A stretch of 64,000 nt of DNA from Rhodospirillales bacterium (GTDB taxonomy: Bacteria > Pseudomonadota > Alphaproteobacteria > Rhodospirillales > UBA2165), in contig JAJDXO010000030.1 of the NCBI GenBank assembly GCA_022823235.1, forward strand, positions 124,001 through 188,000, read 5' to 3'. Below, in pieces: positions 18,789 through 27,642 of this stretch. Within the stretch, counting starts at the first letter, position 1. Every line of letters starts with the position of its first letter. The notes under the pieces were generated by a model. That model was not told where the DNA came from, did not search any database, and worked only from the letters and a program-made list of their open reading frames with translations. Position numbers and translations under genes: made by a program.

Positions 18789-20102
18789 ATGGACCCCATC
18801 ACCCTAGCCATCATCGTCTTCCTGGTTTTGTTCCTGCTCTTGGCGATCGGACTGCCAATCGGCTTTGCCATGGGGGTCACGGGCTTCGTTGGCGGATCGA
18901 TCCTGCTCGGGGACTTTGATGCGGCATTGTTTCTGCTCGGCCAGACGGCGTACGAAACGGCGATTACCTACAATCTGTCGATTGTCCCGCTGTTTATTCT
19001 CATGGGGTATTTCGCCAGTAATTCGGGCCTGTCCGAGGCGCTGTTCAATGCCTGTAATACCTGGCTTGGACACCGGCGGGGCGGCCTGGGCCTGGCGACC
19101 ATCGGCGGCTGCGGCGCCTTCGCCGCTATCTGCGGGTCGTCTCTTGCGACCGCGGCGACAATGACCCAGGTCGCGCTGCCGGAGATGAAGCGCTACAACT
19201 ATGCGGACAGTCTGTCGACGGGCTCCATTGCCGCCGGCGGAACCATCGGCATTCTGATTCCGCCGAGCATTATCCTGGTGCTTTACGGTATCTTGACCGA
19301 ATCCAATATCGGCGATCTGTTCCTCGCCGGCTTCATTCCCGGCATCCTGCTGGTGATCACATTCATGCTCACCATCTCGGTGGTGACGCGAATCAAACCG
19401 GAGCTCGGCCCGCGCGGCGAGAAAACCACCATTCGCCAAAAACTGGGCGCGTTCAAGAACGTCTGGGGAACCGTCGTCCTGTTCCTGCTGGTGATCGGCG
19501 GCATTTATCTTGGAATTTTCTCGCCCGAGGAAGCGGCGGGCATCGGCGCATCGGGGGCGCTTGGTCTGGCGCTGCTTGCCCGCACCATGACTCGGCGGGT
19601 TTTCGTCAACTGTCTCATGGAAACGGTGCGGACCACGTCGATGATCTTCACCATCCTCATCGGCGCCATCCTGTTCAACAATTTCCTGGTCCTCAGCGAA
19701 GTCCCCAACGCCCTCGGCGGTTGGATCGAGGGCCTGGCGCTGTCCAAGACCATGATCCTGCTGATTATCCTGTTGATCTATCTGGTTCTGGGGTGTGCGC
19801 TGGATTCGCTCGCCATGATTCTGCTGACCATCCCGATTTTCTTTCCCGTGGTTCAGAATCTCGGCTACGACCCGGTCTGGTTCGGCATCGTGGTGGTGAT
19901 GGTGGTGGAACTCGGGCTGATAACGCCTCCCATCGGGATGAACGTGTTCATAATAAAAGGCATGGCGCAGGATGTCGCGCTCGGGCGCATCTATACGGGC
20001 GTCCTTCCGTTCGTCGTCTCGCTGATCATTCTGATCGGCATCATCGTCGCGTTTCCCAAGATCGCGACCTGGCTGCCGAGCACGGCGGCGATGTTCCGCT
20101 GA
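18789..20102 (+). CDS. TRAP transporter large permease (DctM)
   Basis: This 437-residue protein has about 12 hydrophobic segments and the DctM signatures SIVPLFILMGYFASNSGLSE, GTIGILIPPSIILVLYG and ELGLITPPIGMNVFIIKG. It is the transport subunit of the TRAP system encoded with the two genes before it. Its stop is 9 bp from the convergent plsY stop, with no room for a separate terminator. The operon sits between dprA and plsY, genes that are commonly close neighbours in alphaproteobacteria, so it looks like an insertion into a conserved block. Confidence 0.92.
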   Translation: MDPITLAIIVFLVLFLLLAIGLPIGFAMGVTGFVGGSILLGDFDAALFLLGQTAYETAITYNLSIVPLFILMGYFASNSGLSEALFNACNTWLGHRRGGLGLATIGGCGAFAAICGSSLATAATMTQVALPEMKRYNYADSLSTGSIAAGGTIGILIPPSIILVLYGILTESNIGDLFLAGFIPGILLVITFMLTISVVTRIKPELGPRGEKTTIRQKLGAFKNVWGTVVLFLLVIGGIYLGIFSPEEAAGIGASGALGLALLARTMTRRVFVNCLMETVRTTSMIFTILIGAILFNNFLVLSEVPNALGGWIEGLALSKTMILLIILLIYLVLGCALDSLAMILLTIPIFFPVVQNLGYDPVWFGIVVVMVVELGLITPPIGMNVFIIKGMAQDVALGRIYTGVLPFVVSLIILIGIIVAFPKIATWLPSTAAMFR

Positions 20103-20111
20103 CCGGCCGAA

Positions 20112-20717
20112 CTACTCCGCTTCGGATTCGGATTTCTCGCCGATTTTGGATTCCCGGCCGCTCGACAGCCGGCGGATGTTTTCGTGGTGGCGGGCAATTC
20201 CGAGTATGGCCAATAATGCCGCCAATACGGCGATCCGTTCACCGGACAGCCACCAGGCGATGAAGGGTGACGCGGCGAAAGCAAGGATGGCGGCGAGCGA
20301 CGAATAGCGGGTAACCACCGCGACGGCGAGCCATACCCCCAGGCAGGCAAGTCCCAACGGCCAGGAGACCGCCACGAGCACCCCGAACGAGGTGGCGACG
20401 CCCTTGCCGCCCCGGAACTTCAGCCACAGGGGAAAATTGTGGCCGAGGACGGCCGCCAAACCGGCGACGACGGCGAGATCGAGGCTGAACCGGTGGGCAA
20501 TCAAAACGGGGACGGCGCCCTTGGCGATGTCGAACAGCATCGTTGCGGCGGCAACCCCTTTGCGCCCCGTCCTCAGTACGTTGGTCGCGCCCACGTTGCC
20601 CGAGCCGATGGACCGTATATCGCCGAGCCCCGCAATCCGCGCGAGCAGCAACCCGAATGGGATGGACCCCGCCAGATAGGCGAGGACGGCGGTCAAAAGG
20701 TGTTCGCTACCGACCAA
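20112..20717 (-). CDS. plsY: Acyl-phosphate:glycerol-3-phosphate acyltransferase
   Basis: This 201-residue integral membrane enzyme makes lysophosphatidic acid from acyl phosphate and glycerol 3-phosphate. The PlsY signatures are visible: GSIPFGLLLA at residues 17-26, SIGSGNVGATNVLR at about 36-49, and KFRGGKGVATSFG. Five transmembrane helices fit the sequence. It follows the dihydroorotase-like gene by 18 bp on the same strand (pyrB-pyrC'-plsY). Confidence 0.96.
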   Translation of the reverse strand: MVGSEHLLTAVLAYLAGSIPFGLLLARIAGLGDIRSIGSGNVGATNVLRTGRKGVAAATMLFDIAKGAVPVLIAHRFSLDLAVVAGLAAVLGHNFPLWLKFRGGKGVATSFGVLVAVSWPLGLACLGVWLAVAVVTRYSSLAAILAFAASPFIAWWLSGERIAVLAALLAILGIARHHENIRRLSSGRESKIGEKSESEAE

Positions 20718-20735
20718 GTGGGCTGGACCCGGTGA

Positions 20736-22070
20736 TTAATTCTCGACCGCGTAGACGGTGCGCCCGTCGATTACGGTACGGATAACCATACCCTGGACCG
20801 GCCGGCCGTCGAAGGGGGAGTTTTTCGATTTGGAGGCGAGCTGATCGGCATCGACTTTCCAGGCCCGGTCCGGGTCGAAGATAACGATGTCGGCGGCCTC
20901 GCCGGGCGAAAGTTTCCCTGCCGGCAGGTTCATCAGCTCGGACGGGGCCCGGGTCAATTTCCCGACCACCTCCAGGAGCGGCAGATGGCCGTTGTGGTAT
21001 AGCTCGAGCGACACCGAGAGCAGGGTTTCCAGCCCCACGCCGCCGTTGGCCGCCTGGGCGAAGGGCAGGCGCTTCGAATCCTCGTCCTGAGGCGCGTGGT
21101 CGCTGGCGATGACGTCGATGGTGCCGTCGGCGAGCGCCGCGACCACCGCCTCTCGGTCACGCTCGCCCCGGAGCGGCGGCGACAACTTCGCGAACGTGCG
21201 GTAGTCGCCGACGGATGTTTCATTGAGCGCGAAATAGGGCGGCGCCGTATCGCACGTTACCCGCAGGCCCGCCGCCTTCGCCTTGCGGATGGCGTCGAGG
21301 GCTTCGGCGCAGGAGACATGGGCGAAATGCAGCCGGCCGCCGGTCAGCGCCAGCAGCCGCAGGTCCCGCTCGACCAATATGGTCTCGGCGGCGCTCGGCA
21401 GGCCGGGCAGTCCGAGACGGGTGGCGATTTCGCCCTCGTTCATCACCCCGCCCGCCGCCAGGCCGGGTTCTTCCGGGTGTTGGACGATCAACAGGCCGAA
21501 GGTCGACGCGTAGGATAGCGCGCGGCGCATCACCTGGGCGTCCGCGATGGCTTTCTCGCCATCGGTGAACGCGACCGCGCCGGCCCCGGCCAGGGTGCCG
21601 ATCTCGGCGATCTCGACGCCCTTCAAGTCCTTGGTGACCGCGCCGTAAGGGTACACCTTGGACAGCCCCAGCAAACGCGCGCGGCGGGCGACGAATTCGA
21701 CCTCGGATACCTCGGCGATGACGGGCGTCGTATTCGGCAGGCACACATAGGTGGTCACCCCGCCGGCGGTTGCCGCCCGGCCCTCGGATTCCAGGGTTCC
21801 CTTGTGCTCTTCGCCGGGCTCGCGGATCTGTACCCGGATATCGATCAGGCCGGGCGCCAGGCACTGGCCCCGGCAGTCGACGATGGTGTCCGCGAGGGAA
21901 GCGCCTTCGCGAGTGATATTGGGTCCGACGGCGACGATCTTCTCGCCTTCGGTCAGTACGCCGCCCATGGCGTCCAGCCCGGTTGCCGGATCGAGAAGCC
22001 GCGCATTGACGTAGGCGACGCTCCCCAGCGGGTCGTCGGGCATGGCATGGGTCCAGTTGCCGTGGGCCAT
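20736..22070 (-). CDS. pyrC: Dihydroorotase-like protein PyrC' lacking the HxH metal motif
   Basis: This 444-residue member of the dihydroorotase family follows pyrB. Its start overlaps the pyrB stop (TGATG), which favours ATG 22070 over one 18 codons upstream. Active type I dihydroorotases have DxHxH then REPG near the N-terminus. Here the segment reads GLIDIRVQIREPGEEH, so both metal-binding histidines of HxH are replaced by Arg and Gln. Later motifs remain (HVSCAEAL, IASDHAP). Pseudomonas PyrC' is a known non-catalytic partner that stabilises aspartate carbamoyltransferase, and this protein may do the same. An active dihydroorotase would then be elsewhere. Confidence 0.85.
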   Translation of the reverse strand: MAHGNWTHAMPDDPLGSVAYVNARLLDPATGLDAMGGVLTEGEKIVAVGPNITREGASLADTIVDCRGQCLAPGLIDIRVQIREPGEEHKGTLESEGRAATAGGVTTYVCLPNTTPVIAEVSEVEFVARRARLLGLSKVYPYGAVTKDLKGVEIAEIGTLAGAGAVAFTDGEKAIADAQVMRRALSYASTFGLLIVQHPEEPGLAAGGVMNEGEIATRLGLPGLPSAAETILVERDLRLLALTGGRLHFAHVSCAEALDAIRKAKAAGLRVTCDTAPPYFALNETSVGDYRTFAKLSPPLRGERDREAVVAALADGTIDVIASDHAPQDEDSKRLPFAQAANGGVGLETLLSVSLELYHNGHLPLLEVVGKLTRAPSELMNLPAGKLSPGEAADIVIFDPDRAWKVDADQLASKSKNSPFDGRPVQGMVIRTVIDGRTVYAVEN

Positions 22071-23038
22071 CAGAGGTTCCTCGAGCCAAGCTCTTCGGTG
22101 TTGCGGCCCAGAAGATCGAGGCACGCCATTCGGACGGCGACGCCCATCTCCACCTGTTCGCGGATGACGCTGCGGGAGAAATCGTCGGCGACCTCGCTGT
22201 CGATCTCGACGCCCCGGTTCGACGGGCCCGGATGCATGATCAGCGCGTCTTCCTTGGCGGCGGCCAGCTTGTCGTAGTCGAGGCCGAAGAACTGAAAATA
22301 CTCGCGGATCGACGGAATAAAGTTGCCCTGCATACGCTCCATCTGGAGGCGCAGCATCATCACGATGTCGCAGCCTTCGAGGCCGGCCTTCATGTCATGG
22401 AACACCTCGACGCCGTAGCGCTCCACATCGGCGGGCAGCAGGGTCCGGGGCCCGATCACCCGCACCCGGGCTCCCATGGTGGTGAGCAACAGCAGATTCG
22501 ACCGGGCGACCCGGGAGTGCAGCACGTCGCCGCAGATGGCGATGGTCAGCCCCTCGAGGCGCCCGAGGCGCCGGCGGATGGTCAACGCATCCAACAGCGC
22601 CTGGGTAGGGTGTTCGTGACTGCCGTCTCCGGCATTGATGACGGCGCAATTCACCTTTTCCGAGAGCAGCGTGACGGCGCCCGATTCGCCGTGCCGGACC
22701 ACCAGCACATCCGGGTGCATGGCGTTCAGCGTCATCGCCGTATCGATCAGGCTTTCGCCCTTGTTCACCGAACTGGTTCCCACCGACATGTTGATGACGT
22801 CGGCGCTGAGCCGCTTTCCGGCTAGCTCGAATGAGGTGCGGGTCCGGGTCGAGGATTCGAAGAACAGGTTGATGACGGTTCGGCCGCGCAGCGCATCGCG
22901 CTTCTTCTCGGCCTGACGATTCAGTTCGACATACGCGTCGGACGCGTCGAGCAGAATAGTGATCTCATCGGGGGAAAGGCCTTCGATACCGAGCAGGTGG
23001 CGGTGGGGAAATGCAGCGGTAACCGGTGGATCGGCCAT
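22070..23038 (-). CDS. pyrB: Aspartate carbamoyltransferase catalytic subunit
   Basis: This 322-residue enzyme joins carbamoyl phosphate and aspartate, the committed step of pyrimidine synthesis. The carbamoyl-phosphate loop STRTRTSFE lies at residues 63-71, with [12 protein letters not shown] and [12 protein letters not shown] downstream. No pyrI regulatory gene is present; together with the metal-site-deficient PyrC' this resembles the pyrBC' dodecamer type. The stop overlaps the start of pyrC' by one base. A nine-G run (minus strand) lies about 85 bp upstream of the start. Confidence 0.96.
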   Translation of the reverse strand: MADPPVTAAFPHRHLLGIEGLSPDEITILLDASDAYVELNRQAEKKRDALRGRTVINLFFESSTRTRTSFELAGKRLSADVINMSVGTSSVNKGESLIDTAMTLNAMHPDVLVVRHGESGAVTLLSEKVNCAVINAGDGSHEHPTQALLDALTIRRRLGRLEGLTIAICGDVLHSRVARSNLLLLTTMGARVRVIGPRTLLPADVERYGVEVFHDMKAGLEGCDIVMMLRLQMERMQGNFIPSIREYFQFFGLDYDKLAAAKEDALIMHPGPSNRGVEIDSEVADDFSRSVIREQVEMGVAVRMACLDLLGRNTEELGSRNL

Positions 23039-23173
23039 AAAGGGGGGTTATAGGGTGACGCGCGCGCCGGGGCAAGCGTCATCCGCGCGGGATCGGGCAT
23101 TGCCGCCCGCCCCTGATTTTGTTCGCCCCCCCCCTTGCAGCCGCGCGCGCCCGGGCTAAATAAATAGGTGAGT

Positions 23174-23201
23174 GCCGTCCCGCCACCGGGGCGGCGTTTT
23201 T
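23174..23201 (+). terminator. Rho-independent-type terminator or attenuator
   Basis: GCCGTCCCG and CGGGGCGGC form a 9-bp stem (one G-U pair) with loop CCAC, followed by GTTTTT on the plus strand. No plus-strand gene precedes it, so it could end a short transcript starting inside the pyrB upstream region. Just after it comes a ribosome-site-like GGAGGGGAG and a six-codon frame ATG...TAA at 23218-23238. Confidence 0.5.
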
Positions 23202-23239
23202 CATCTGGAGGGGAGCTATGCAGGTTTGTACGGGCTAAA

Positions 23240-23300
23240 TGGGAGGTACCTCCCAAATGGGTGTCAATAAATGTCCACTAATGTCCATGAATGTCCATTC
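23240..23300. promoter_or_regulatory. 16-bp palindrome plus 10-bp-phased ATGTCCA repeats
   Basis: TGGGAGGTACCTCCCA (23240-23255) is a perfect 16-bp palindrome. It is followed by ATGTCCA at 23271, 23281 and 23291, exactly one helical turn apart, with a weaker unit at 23262 (TGTCAAT). Such phased direct repeats usually bind a protein along one DNA face. The rest of the 355-bp pyrB-ruvX gap contains no gene that I can support. Both flanking genes run on the minus strand, so the site is upstream of pyrB and downstream of ruvX. Confidence 0.5.
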
Positions 23301-23394
23301 CCGCGAAACGGCCCGAATGGGAAAAAATTATAAATCATGTTATTTCAACAACTTAGAGCTATGCGTCCGGTGCATGGCTCGCGCGCGCAACACC

Positions 23395-23871
23395 TTACGA
23401 CAAACGCGCGCTCGTCAGGCGATCCAGGGCGCCTTGAAGGATGTAGGCGGCGGCCATTTTGTCGACCAGTTGGGCCCGGCGGCCGCGGCTTAGATCGGCT
23501 TCGTCGATGAGGAAGCGCTCCACCGCCGAGGTCGACAGACGTTCATCCCAAAAGGTCATGGGCAGATCGGTCTTCGCCGACAAATTCGCGCCGAACTGCC
23601 GCACCGATTGGCAGGCCGGGCCCTCGGTCCCGTCCATGCTGACCGGCAGGCCGATGACCAGTCCGCCGACGGCCCGCTGCTCGAATATCCCGATCAGCTC
23701 CGCGGCGTCCCGGGTGAACTTCCGCCGGCGGATCGTATCCATGGGCGTGGCGACGGTAAGGGAGGGGTCCGAAAGCGCGAGCCCGATGGTCTTGGACCCC
23801 ACGTCCAAACCCATCAGGCGCCGGCCCCGCCCGACGGTCCCGGCCAGTTCCTGCACGGTGTCGACGATCAT
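23395..23871 (-). CDS. ruvX: YqgF/RuvX-type Holliday junction resolvase-like protein
   Basis: This 158-residue protein has the RNase H-like fold, with GLDVGSKTIGLALSDP near the N-terminus, GLVIGLPVSMDGTEGP in the middle and DERLSTSAVERFL plus VDKMAAAYILQGALD at the end. Family members act in 16S rRNA 5' maturation and are often annotated as putative pre-16S rRNA nuclease. The frame is open well upstream; ATG 23871 is chosen because it places the first beta strand normally and avoids overlap with the divergent binding-protein gene at 23954. Confidence 0.93.
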   Translation of the reverse strand: MIVDTVQELAGTVGRGRRLMGLDVGSKTIGLALSDPSLTVATPMDTIRRRKFTRDAAELIGIFEQRAVGGLVIGLPVSMDGTEGPACQSVRQFGANLSAKTDLPMTFWDERLSTSAVERFLIDEADLSRGRRAQLVDKMAAAYILQGALDRLTSARLS

Positions 23872-23953
23872 TGCCGCCTCATACGCCAAGAGCCGGTGCT
23901 TGTCGAGGCGGCCCATGGCCGGGTACGCTCGGTCCACCAAACCGAGCGGGGGG

Positions 23954-24871
23954 ATGATGGCGTTTCCGGACAAACCGATCCGGTGGATTTTGCCTTTCCC
24001 GCCCGGCGGCTCTTCCAACGAGGTGGCGGGGTTCATGAAGCCCGTGATGGAAGAGGCACTGGGCCGGTCGATCGAGTTCGACGTCATCACCGGCGGGCGG
24101 GGCGGCAGTAACGGGCCCATTGCCGCTGCCGCCGCCGAGCCCGACGGCTGCACGATGCTGATGGCGACGGTCGGCAACATGGCGCTCCTGCCCTCCATAT
24201 TGCCGGACTACGAAATCACGCCCCTCGAGGACTTGATTCCGGTCACCAAAGTGGCCGATACGCCTGATCCATTGGTGGCCCATTCGTCCCTTGGGGTTTC
24301 GACGCTGGACGAATTCATCGCCGCCGCCAGGGATCGTCCCGGGGAGATCACCTACAACCCGATCAACGCCGCCAGCATTCACCGTCTCGAGTTCATCTCG
24401 CTGATGAACGCCGCCGGGATCGACCTCAGGCAAGTTGACGTGGAGGGCGGCGCCAACGGCGCCATCGCCGCGGTCGAGAACGGAGACCTGGACGTCCTGT
24501 TCATGACCGCGCCCCGCACCCTGGCGCCCATCGCCGATGGACGGATCAACGGTTTGGCGGTGGCCTCGCCCCGCCGGGCCGGCGCGTTGCCCGATGTCCC
24601 GACTTTTGCGGAGCTCGGGTACCCGGCGCTGGAAATCGGATCGTGGATGGGTCTGCTGATGCCCGCCGGCTCTCCCGATGAGGCCGTCGCGGCCATTTTC
24701 GATGCGGCGGCCGCGGCGCTTTCGGATGCCGACATCATCGGGAAGGCAGCCGAACGCGGCCTGGATATCGATGCCAGCGCCAGTCCGGCGGCCTTCCGGG
24801 GCTTCGTCGAGGCGGAGACCGCGCGGCTGGCCGGTTTGGCATCGGGCGCCGGTTTGACGGGGTGGAATTGA
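23954..24871 (+). CDS. TctC/Bug-family solute-binding protein without signal peptide
   Basis: This protein of about 305 residues matches the mature part of tripartite tricarboxylate transporter binding proteins: FPDKPIRWILPFPPGGSSNEVAGF, then TMLMATVGNMALLPSI, DVEGGANGAIAAVENGDLD and LPDVPTFAELGYPALE. The ATG pair at 23954/23957 follows a G-rich ribosome site (GAGCGGGGGG). With that start there is no export signal, which is odd for a family that works in the periplasm; the longer in-frame extension runs antisense through ruvX and looks non-coding. No tctA/tctB permease is adjacent. It may be cytoplasmic, an orphan, or truncated at the 5' end. Confidence 0.75.
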   Translation: MMAFPDKPIRWILPFPPGGSSNEVAGFMKPVMEEALGRSIEFDVITGGRGGSNGPIAAAAAEPDGCTMLMATVGNMALLPSILPDYEITPLEDLIPVTKVADTPDPLVAHSSLGVSTLDEFIAAARDRPGEITYNPINAASIHRLEFISLMNAAGIDLRQVDVEGGANGAIAAVENGDLDVLFMTAPRTLAPIADGRINGLAVASPRRAGALPDVPTFAELGYPALEIGSWMGLLMPAGSPDEAVAAIFDAAAAALSDADIIGKAAERGLDIDASASPAAFRGFVEAETARLAGLASGAGLTGWN

Positions 24872-24949
24872 ACAGGAAAATGTGGTTTATGTTTGCGGGT
24901 ATCCGCGCGAAAATTCAGCCATCCGTCAAAATTCGCCGGAGAGAAAGAC

Positions 24950-26629
24950 TTGAATAAATCTTGGTTGATTCCAACGCTGCTGTTTCCGGTGACGCTGGCG
25001 GTCATGCCGGCGGCAGCGGCGCAAACGGTGCCCGACGGCCCGCTCACGGTGGCCTCGTTGGTGTCGGGAGACGGCTACGATTGCCGTGGCTACTTTGTCC
25101 TCAAGAGTGCCGAAATTGTTGGCGGGCGGCTCCAACTACGGGCCGAAAATCACGGGGAAGCAGTTGCCTGGGACTTGGCGTTGAAGGGCGGCAGGTTCTC
25201 GGCCTGGAAGCGGCTGCAGATGATCGGCACCTTGAGGCCGATACCTGTGGACGAGAGCGCTCGGATCACGGGGAAGGTCACGGACACCGGTTTGGAAGGT
25301 CGGGTGGAGGGCAGCCTTTCCGGCCGCGGAAACGATCAGTGTCTGGTCAAATTCACCATGGCCCCCGCAGGCAGTGAACAGGCGACAGCGATCAACGCAG
25401 GCGAAAAGCCCCTGGATCCAAAATTGGATATCGCCAGCCAGTTGGGTGCCGTCATCACCGCCGCACCGGCCCGGGAACAGAAGAGCCAGGTGGCCGCGGT
25501 TGAGCCGGCTGCAACCCCGGCGCCGGCAGGCAATATCAAATCCGATACGATGACGATCGAGAAGCCGCCCGGGGCGGACATTCCCGATGGAGAGGTCTCA
25601 CCGTTTCGGATTGGTCAGACCTACGAGGCATTCGCGCCGATTTTCGACGGGTCCGACTACATGCAGATTCCGCTCCCGGCAGGCGCGTGGCAGGTATTCG
25701 GGGTCAAGGAAACCCAGAGTCAGACCGGGGTTTCGACCTTCGCAACAGTATATCTGTTGCAGACAGTCGACAAACACCCGGTTTCGGTGTTGATTGTCGG
25801 CTATCCCGTCATCAACCGAAGCCGGGGATGGCGTGTGCCGTCTTGGTGTACGCGCGGACGGAAACATCACTTCGAGGGCAAGGCAATGTATGCCGGCACC
25901 CAAATTGATTGTTGGGGTGTCGCTCATGCCGAAATGACCAAGGCCAAGGAAGAGAGCCCGGCAAGTCAGCTGGTCCGGTACGCGCAATCGTTGGGGATCA
26001 AAGTTCCCGCCAACACCGTCTACGCCCAATACACTCGGGCAAATTACGGTCGGTATTTTCGGGTTGCCTACTATGTTAATCCGGAGATGGCCGGCCTCGG
26101 CCCCCCGGAGCACGCTGATTTCAGCAGCAGCGACTACCACCCTGACCGGGTCGGCAACTATCCCAAGAAGAAGGCGTTCGTCGAGCATGTTACGGCGTGG
26201 TCAAAGGCGTGGAAGAAGGCAATCGACTTGGGATTTGCGGGCAAACTGACCACTGCGAGAATGGCCGAGTTTGCAGGACTCCATCCGTTGCCGGGACCCG
26301 TGGCGGCGCCACCTTCCCCGCAGAATGTCGAAAGGACGGCCGGGCGGACGGTCATGGAAGACGCCAAACCCACCAAGGCCGCTTCGGCCGGGGACCGCCC
26401 GCGCCGGACCGAGCGGCCGCTCGATCCGTTGCCGGGACCTGCGGCGGTTCCACTTTCCCCGCGGAATGCCGAAAAGACGGCCGGGCGGACGGTCATGGAC
26501 AACGCCAAGTCCGCCGGGGCCGCTTCGGTCGAGGATCGCCTGCGCCGCATCAAGCGGCTGCTGGACGAGGGCCTGATCACAGCCGATGAGGCAATAGCAT
26601 TGCGTCGCGAGGCCTTGAAAGACCTCTGA
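24950..26629 (+). CDS. Secreted protein of unknown function with SHOCT-like C-terminus
   Basis: The probable start is TTG 24950, preceded by GGAGAGAAAG and opening a signal peptide (LNKSWLIPTLLFPVTLAVMP, cut near AAAAQ); an ATG at 24893 would bury it. About 559 residues. The middle (residues about 200-440) has one compact domain with WGVAHAEMTKAKEE and Tyr/Arg-rich strands that I do not recognise. The C-terminus carries two copies of a 47-residue Pro/Arg-rich unit in tandem (DNA period 141 bp, starting 26285 and 26426). It ends in RLRRIKRLLDEGLITADEA, a SHOCT-type short helical motif. Exported and probably oligomeric; function not assignable. Confidence 0.7.
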   Translation: MNKSWLIPTLLFPVTLAVMPAAAAQTVPDGPLTVASLVSGDGYDCRGYFVLKSAEIVGGRLQLRAENHGEAVAWDLALKGGRFSAWKRLQMIGTLRPIPVDESARITGKVTDTGLEGRVEGSLSGRGNDQCLVKFTMAPAGSEQATAINAGEKPLDPKLDIASQLGAVITAAPAREQKSQVAAVEPAATPAPAGNIKSDTMTIEKPPGADIPDGEVSPFRIGQTYEAFAPIFDGSDYMQIPLPAGAWQVFGVKETQSQTGVSTFATVYLLQTVDKHPVSVLIVGYPVINRSRGWRVPSWCTRGRKHHFEGKAMYAGTQIDCWGVAHAEMTKAKEESPASQLVRYAQSLGIKVPANTVYAQYTRANYGRYFRVAYYVNPEMAGLGPPEHADFSSSDYHPDRVGNYPKKKAFVEHVTAWSKAWKKAIDLGFAGKLTTARMAEFAGLHPLPGPVAAPPSPQNVERTAGRTVMEDAKPTKAASAGDRPRRTERPLDPLPGPAAVPLSPRNAEKTAGRTVMDNAKSAGAASVEDRLRRIKRLLDEGLITADEAIALRREALKDL

Positions 26630-26643
26630 GATTCTGAAACGCG

Positions 26644-26718
26644 ATGGCGGAACTGGGCGAGCCTCGGGACCGGATCGATGCCCGTATCGACGAGGTGCGT
26701 CAGAAGGCCCGGCGGTAA
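26644..26718 (+). CDS. Possible 24-residue ORF
   Basis: ATG to TAA encoding an Arg/Glu-rich helix (MAELGEPRDRIDARIDEVRQ). It follows the SHOCT-tailed gene by 14 bp without a clear ribosome site. It may be a decayed coding end rather than a gene. Confidence 0.15.
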   Translation: MAELGEPRDRIDARIDEVRQKARR

Positions 26719-26761
26719 TGCCTCCGTCCGGCCCCGGTGTGCCCCCGAAACAATATGACGA

Positions 26762-27553
26762 TCAGGAAGCAGGCTCGAAGAACTCGCTGCCGCCGTAGCC
26801 CGCTTCCGCCGGAATCCGAAAGATCCGGCCGCCATCCGCATCCTCCATGGTGGGCTCCACGGTAACCAACGCCTCGCCGGCGGCGTTGGCGAAGGCCTGA
26901 TCGACCGTCGAGGCTCGACCGAGTTTTTCCAGATTCAGCCTCGTGGCGAAGACGATGGAGCGCTTGCCGGCGGCCTGATCGGCGAGGGCTTGGGCGGGCG
27001 TGATCCAAACGGAATCCACCGATTCCGCGCCGTCATGGTCCCCAAGCTGTTCGTCGGGCGCGACCGCCAGGTAAAACATCGTATCGAACCGTTTGGGCGC
27101 CACTTTCGGCGTGATCCAATGGGCAAACGGGGTCATGTGGCCGCAGGCGTAATGGATGCCTTCCGCCGCCTGGATATCGCCCAAGGAAATCTCGTTGGCG
27201 TGGAGTTTGGCCCGATACCGGTCCCGCAGGCGGTCGAGGCGCTGGCCGCCCACCAGCGGCCCGTCGGCTTCATCCCGGGCCAGCAGGATACCCGCTTCCT
27301 CGAATGTCTCCCGGATGCCGCAGAGACGAAAGGCGGTCTCCTCCGGGGAAAGGCCGTTTGCCGGGCGGGCCTCGGCGAGCGCCGCGTCCGCCGGGTCCAG
27401 CTTGCCGCCGGGAAATACCAGGGCGCCCGAAGCGAAGTCGATCTTGCGGTGGCGTTCGACCATGAACACTTCGAGGCCATTTTCACCGTCCCGGAGAAGA
27501 AGGACGGTCGCGGACGGATTGGCCGGAACCGGGGATTGATCGGACATGTTCAC
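26762..27553 (-). CDS. NUDIX hydrolase (NUDT7/8/19-like, inserted Nudix box)
   Basis: This 263-residue protein has a Nudix box interrupted by an insertion: VFPGGKLDPAD, then about 20 residues, then FRLCGIRETFEEAGILLA, the RExxEExG metal site. This layout is typical of the larger Nudix proteins that hydrolyse CoA esters or related diphosphates. HMTPFAHWITPKVAPKRFDT is another feature shared by that subgroup. The start may be Met1 (27553) or Met3 (27547). It follows nrdB by 89 bp on the same strand and may be read through from the nrd promoter. Substrate not determined. Confidence 0.85.
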   Translation of the reverse strand: MNMSDQSPVPANPSATVLLLRDGENGLEVFMVERHRKIDFASGALVFPGGKLDPADAALAEARPANGLSPEETAFRLCGIRETFEEAGILLARDEADGPLVGGQRLDRLRDRYRAKLHANEISLGDIQAAEGIHYACGHMTPFAHWITPKVAPKRFDTMFYLAVAPDEQLGDHDGAESVDSVWITPAQALADQAAGKRSIVFATRLNLEKLGRASTVDQAFANAAGEALVTVEPTMEDADGGRIFRIPAEAGYGGSEFFEPAS

Positions 27554-27642
27554 CCATCAATAGCCGGTCGAAACGGCGCCATCAAACATTGCCGCGCCGG
27601 CGGGGCGATTGTGGGACCGGACCGCGGCAACGGGAAACTGCT

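Noticed and set aside
23126-23134. Nine-C run upstream of pyrB
   Set aside because: Could allow slippage, but it lies about 85 bp outside the coding start and there is no evidence for phase variation or reiterative transcription.
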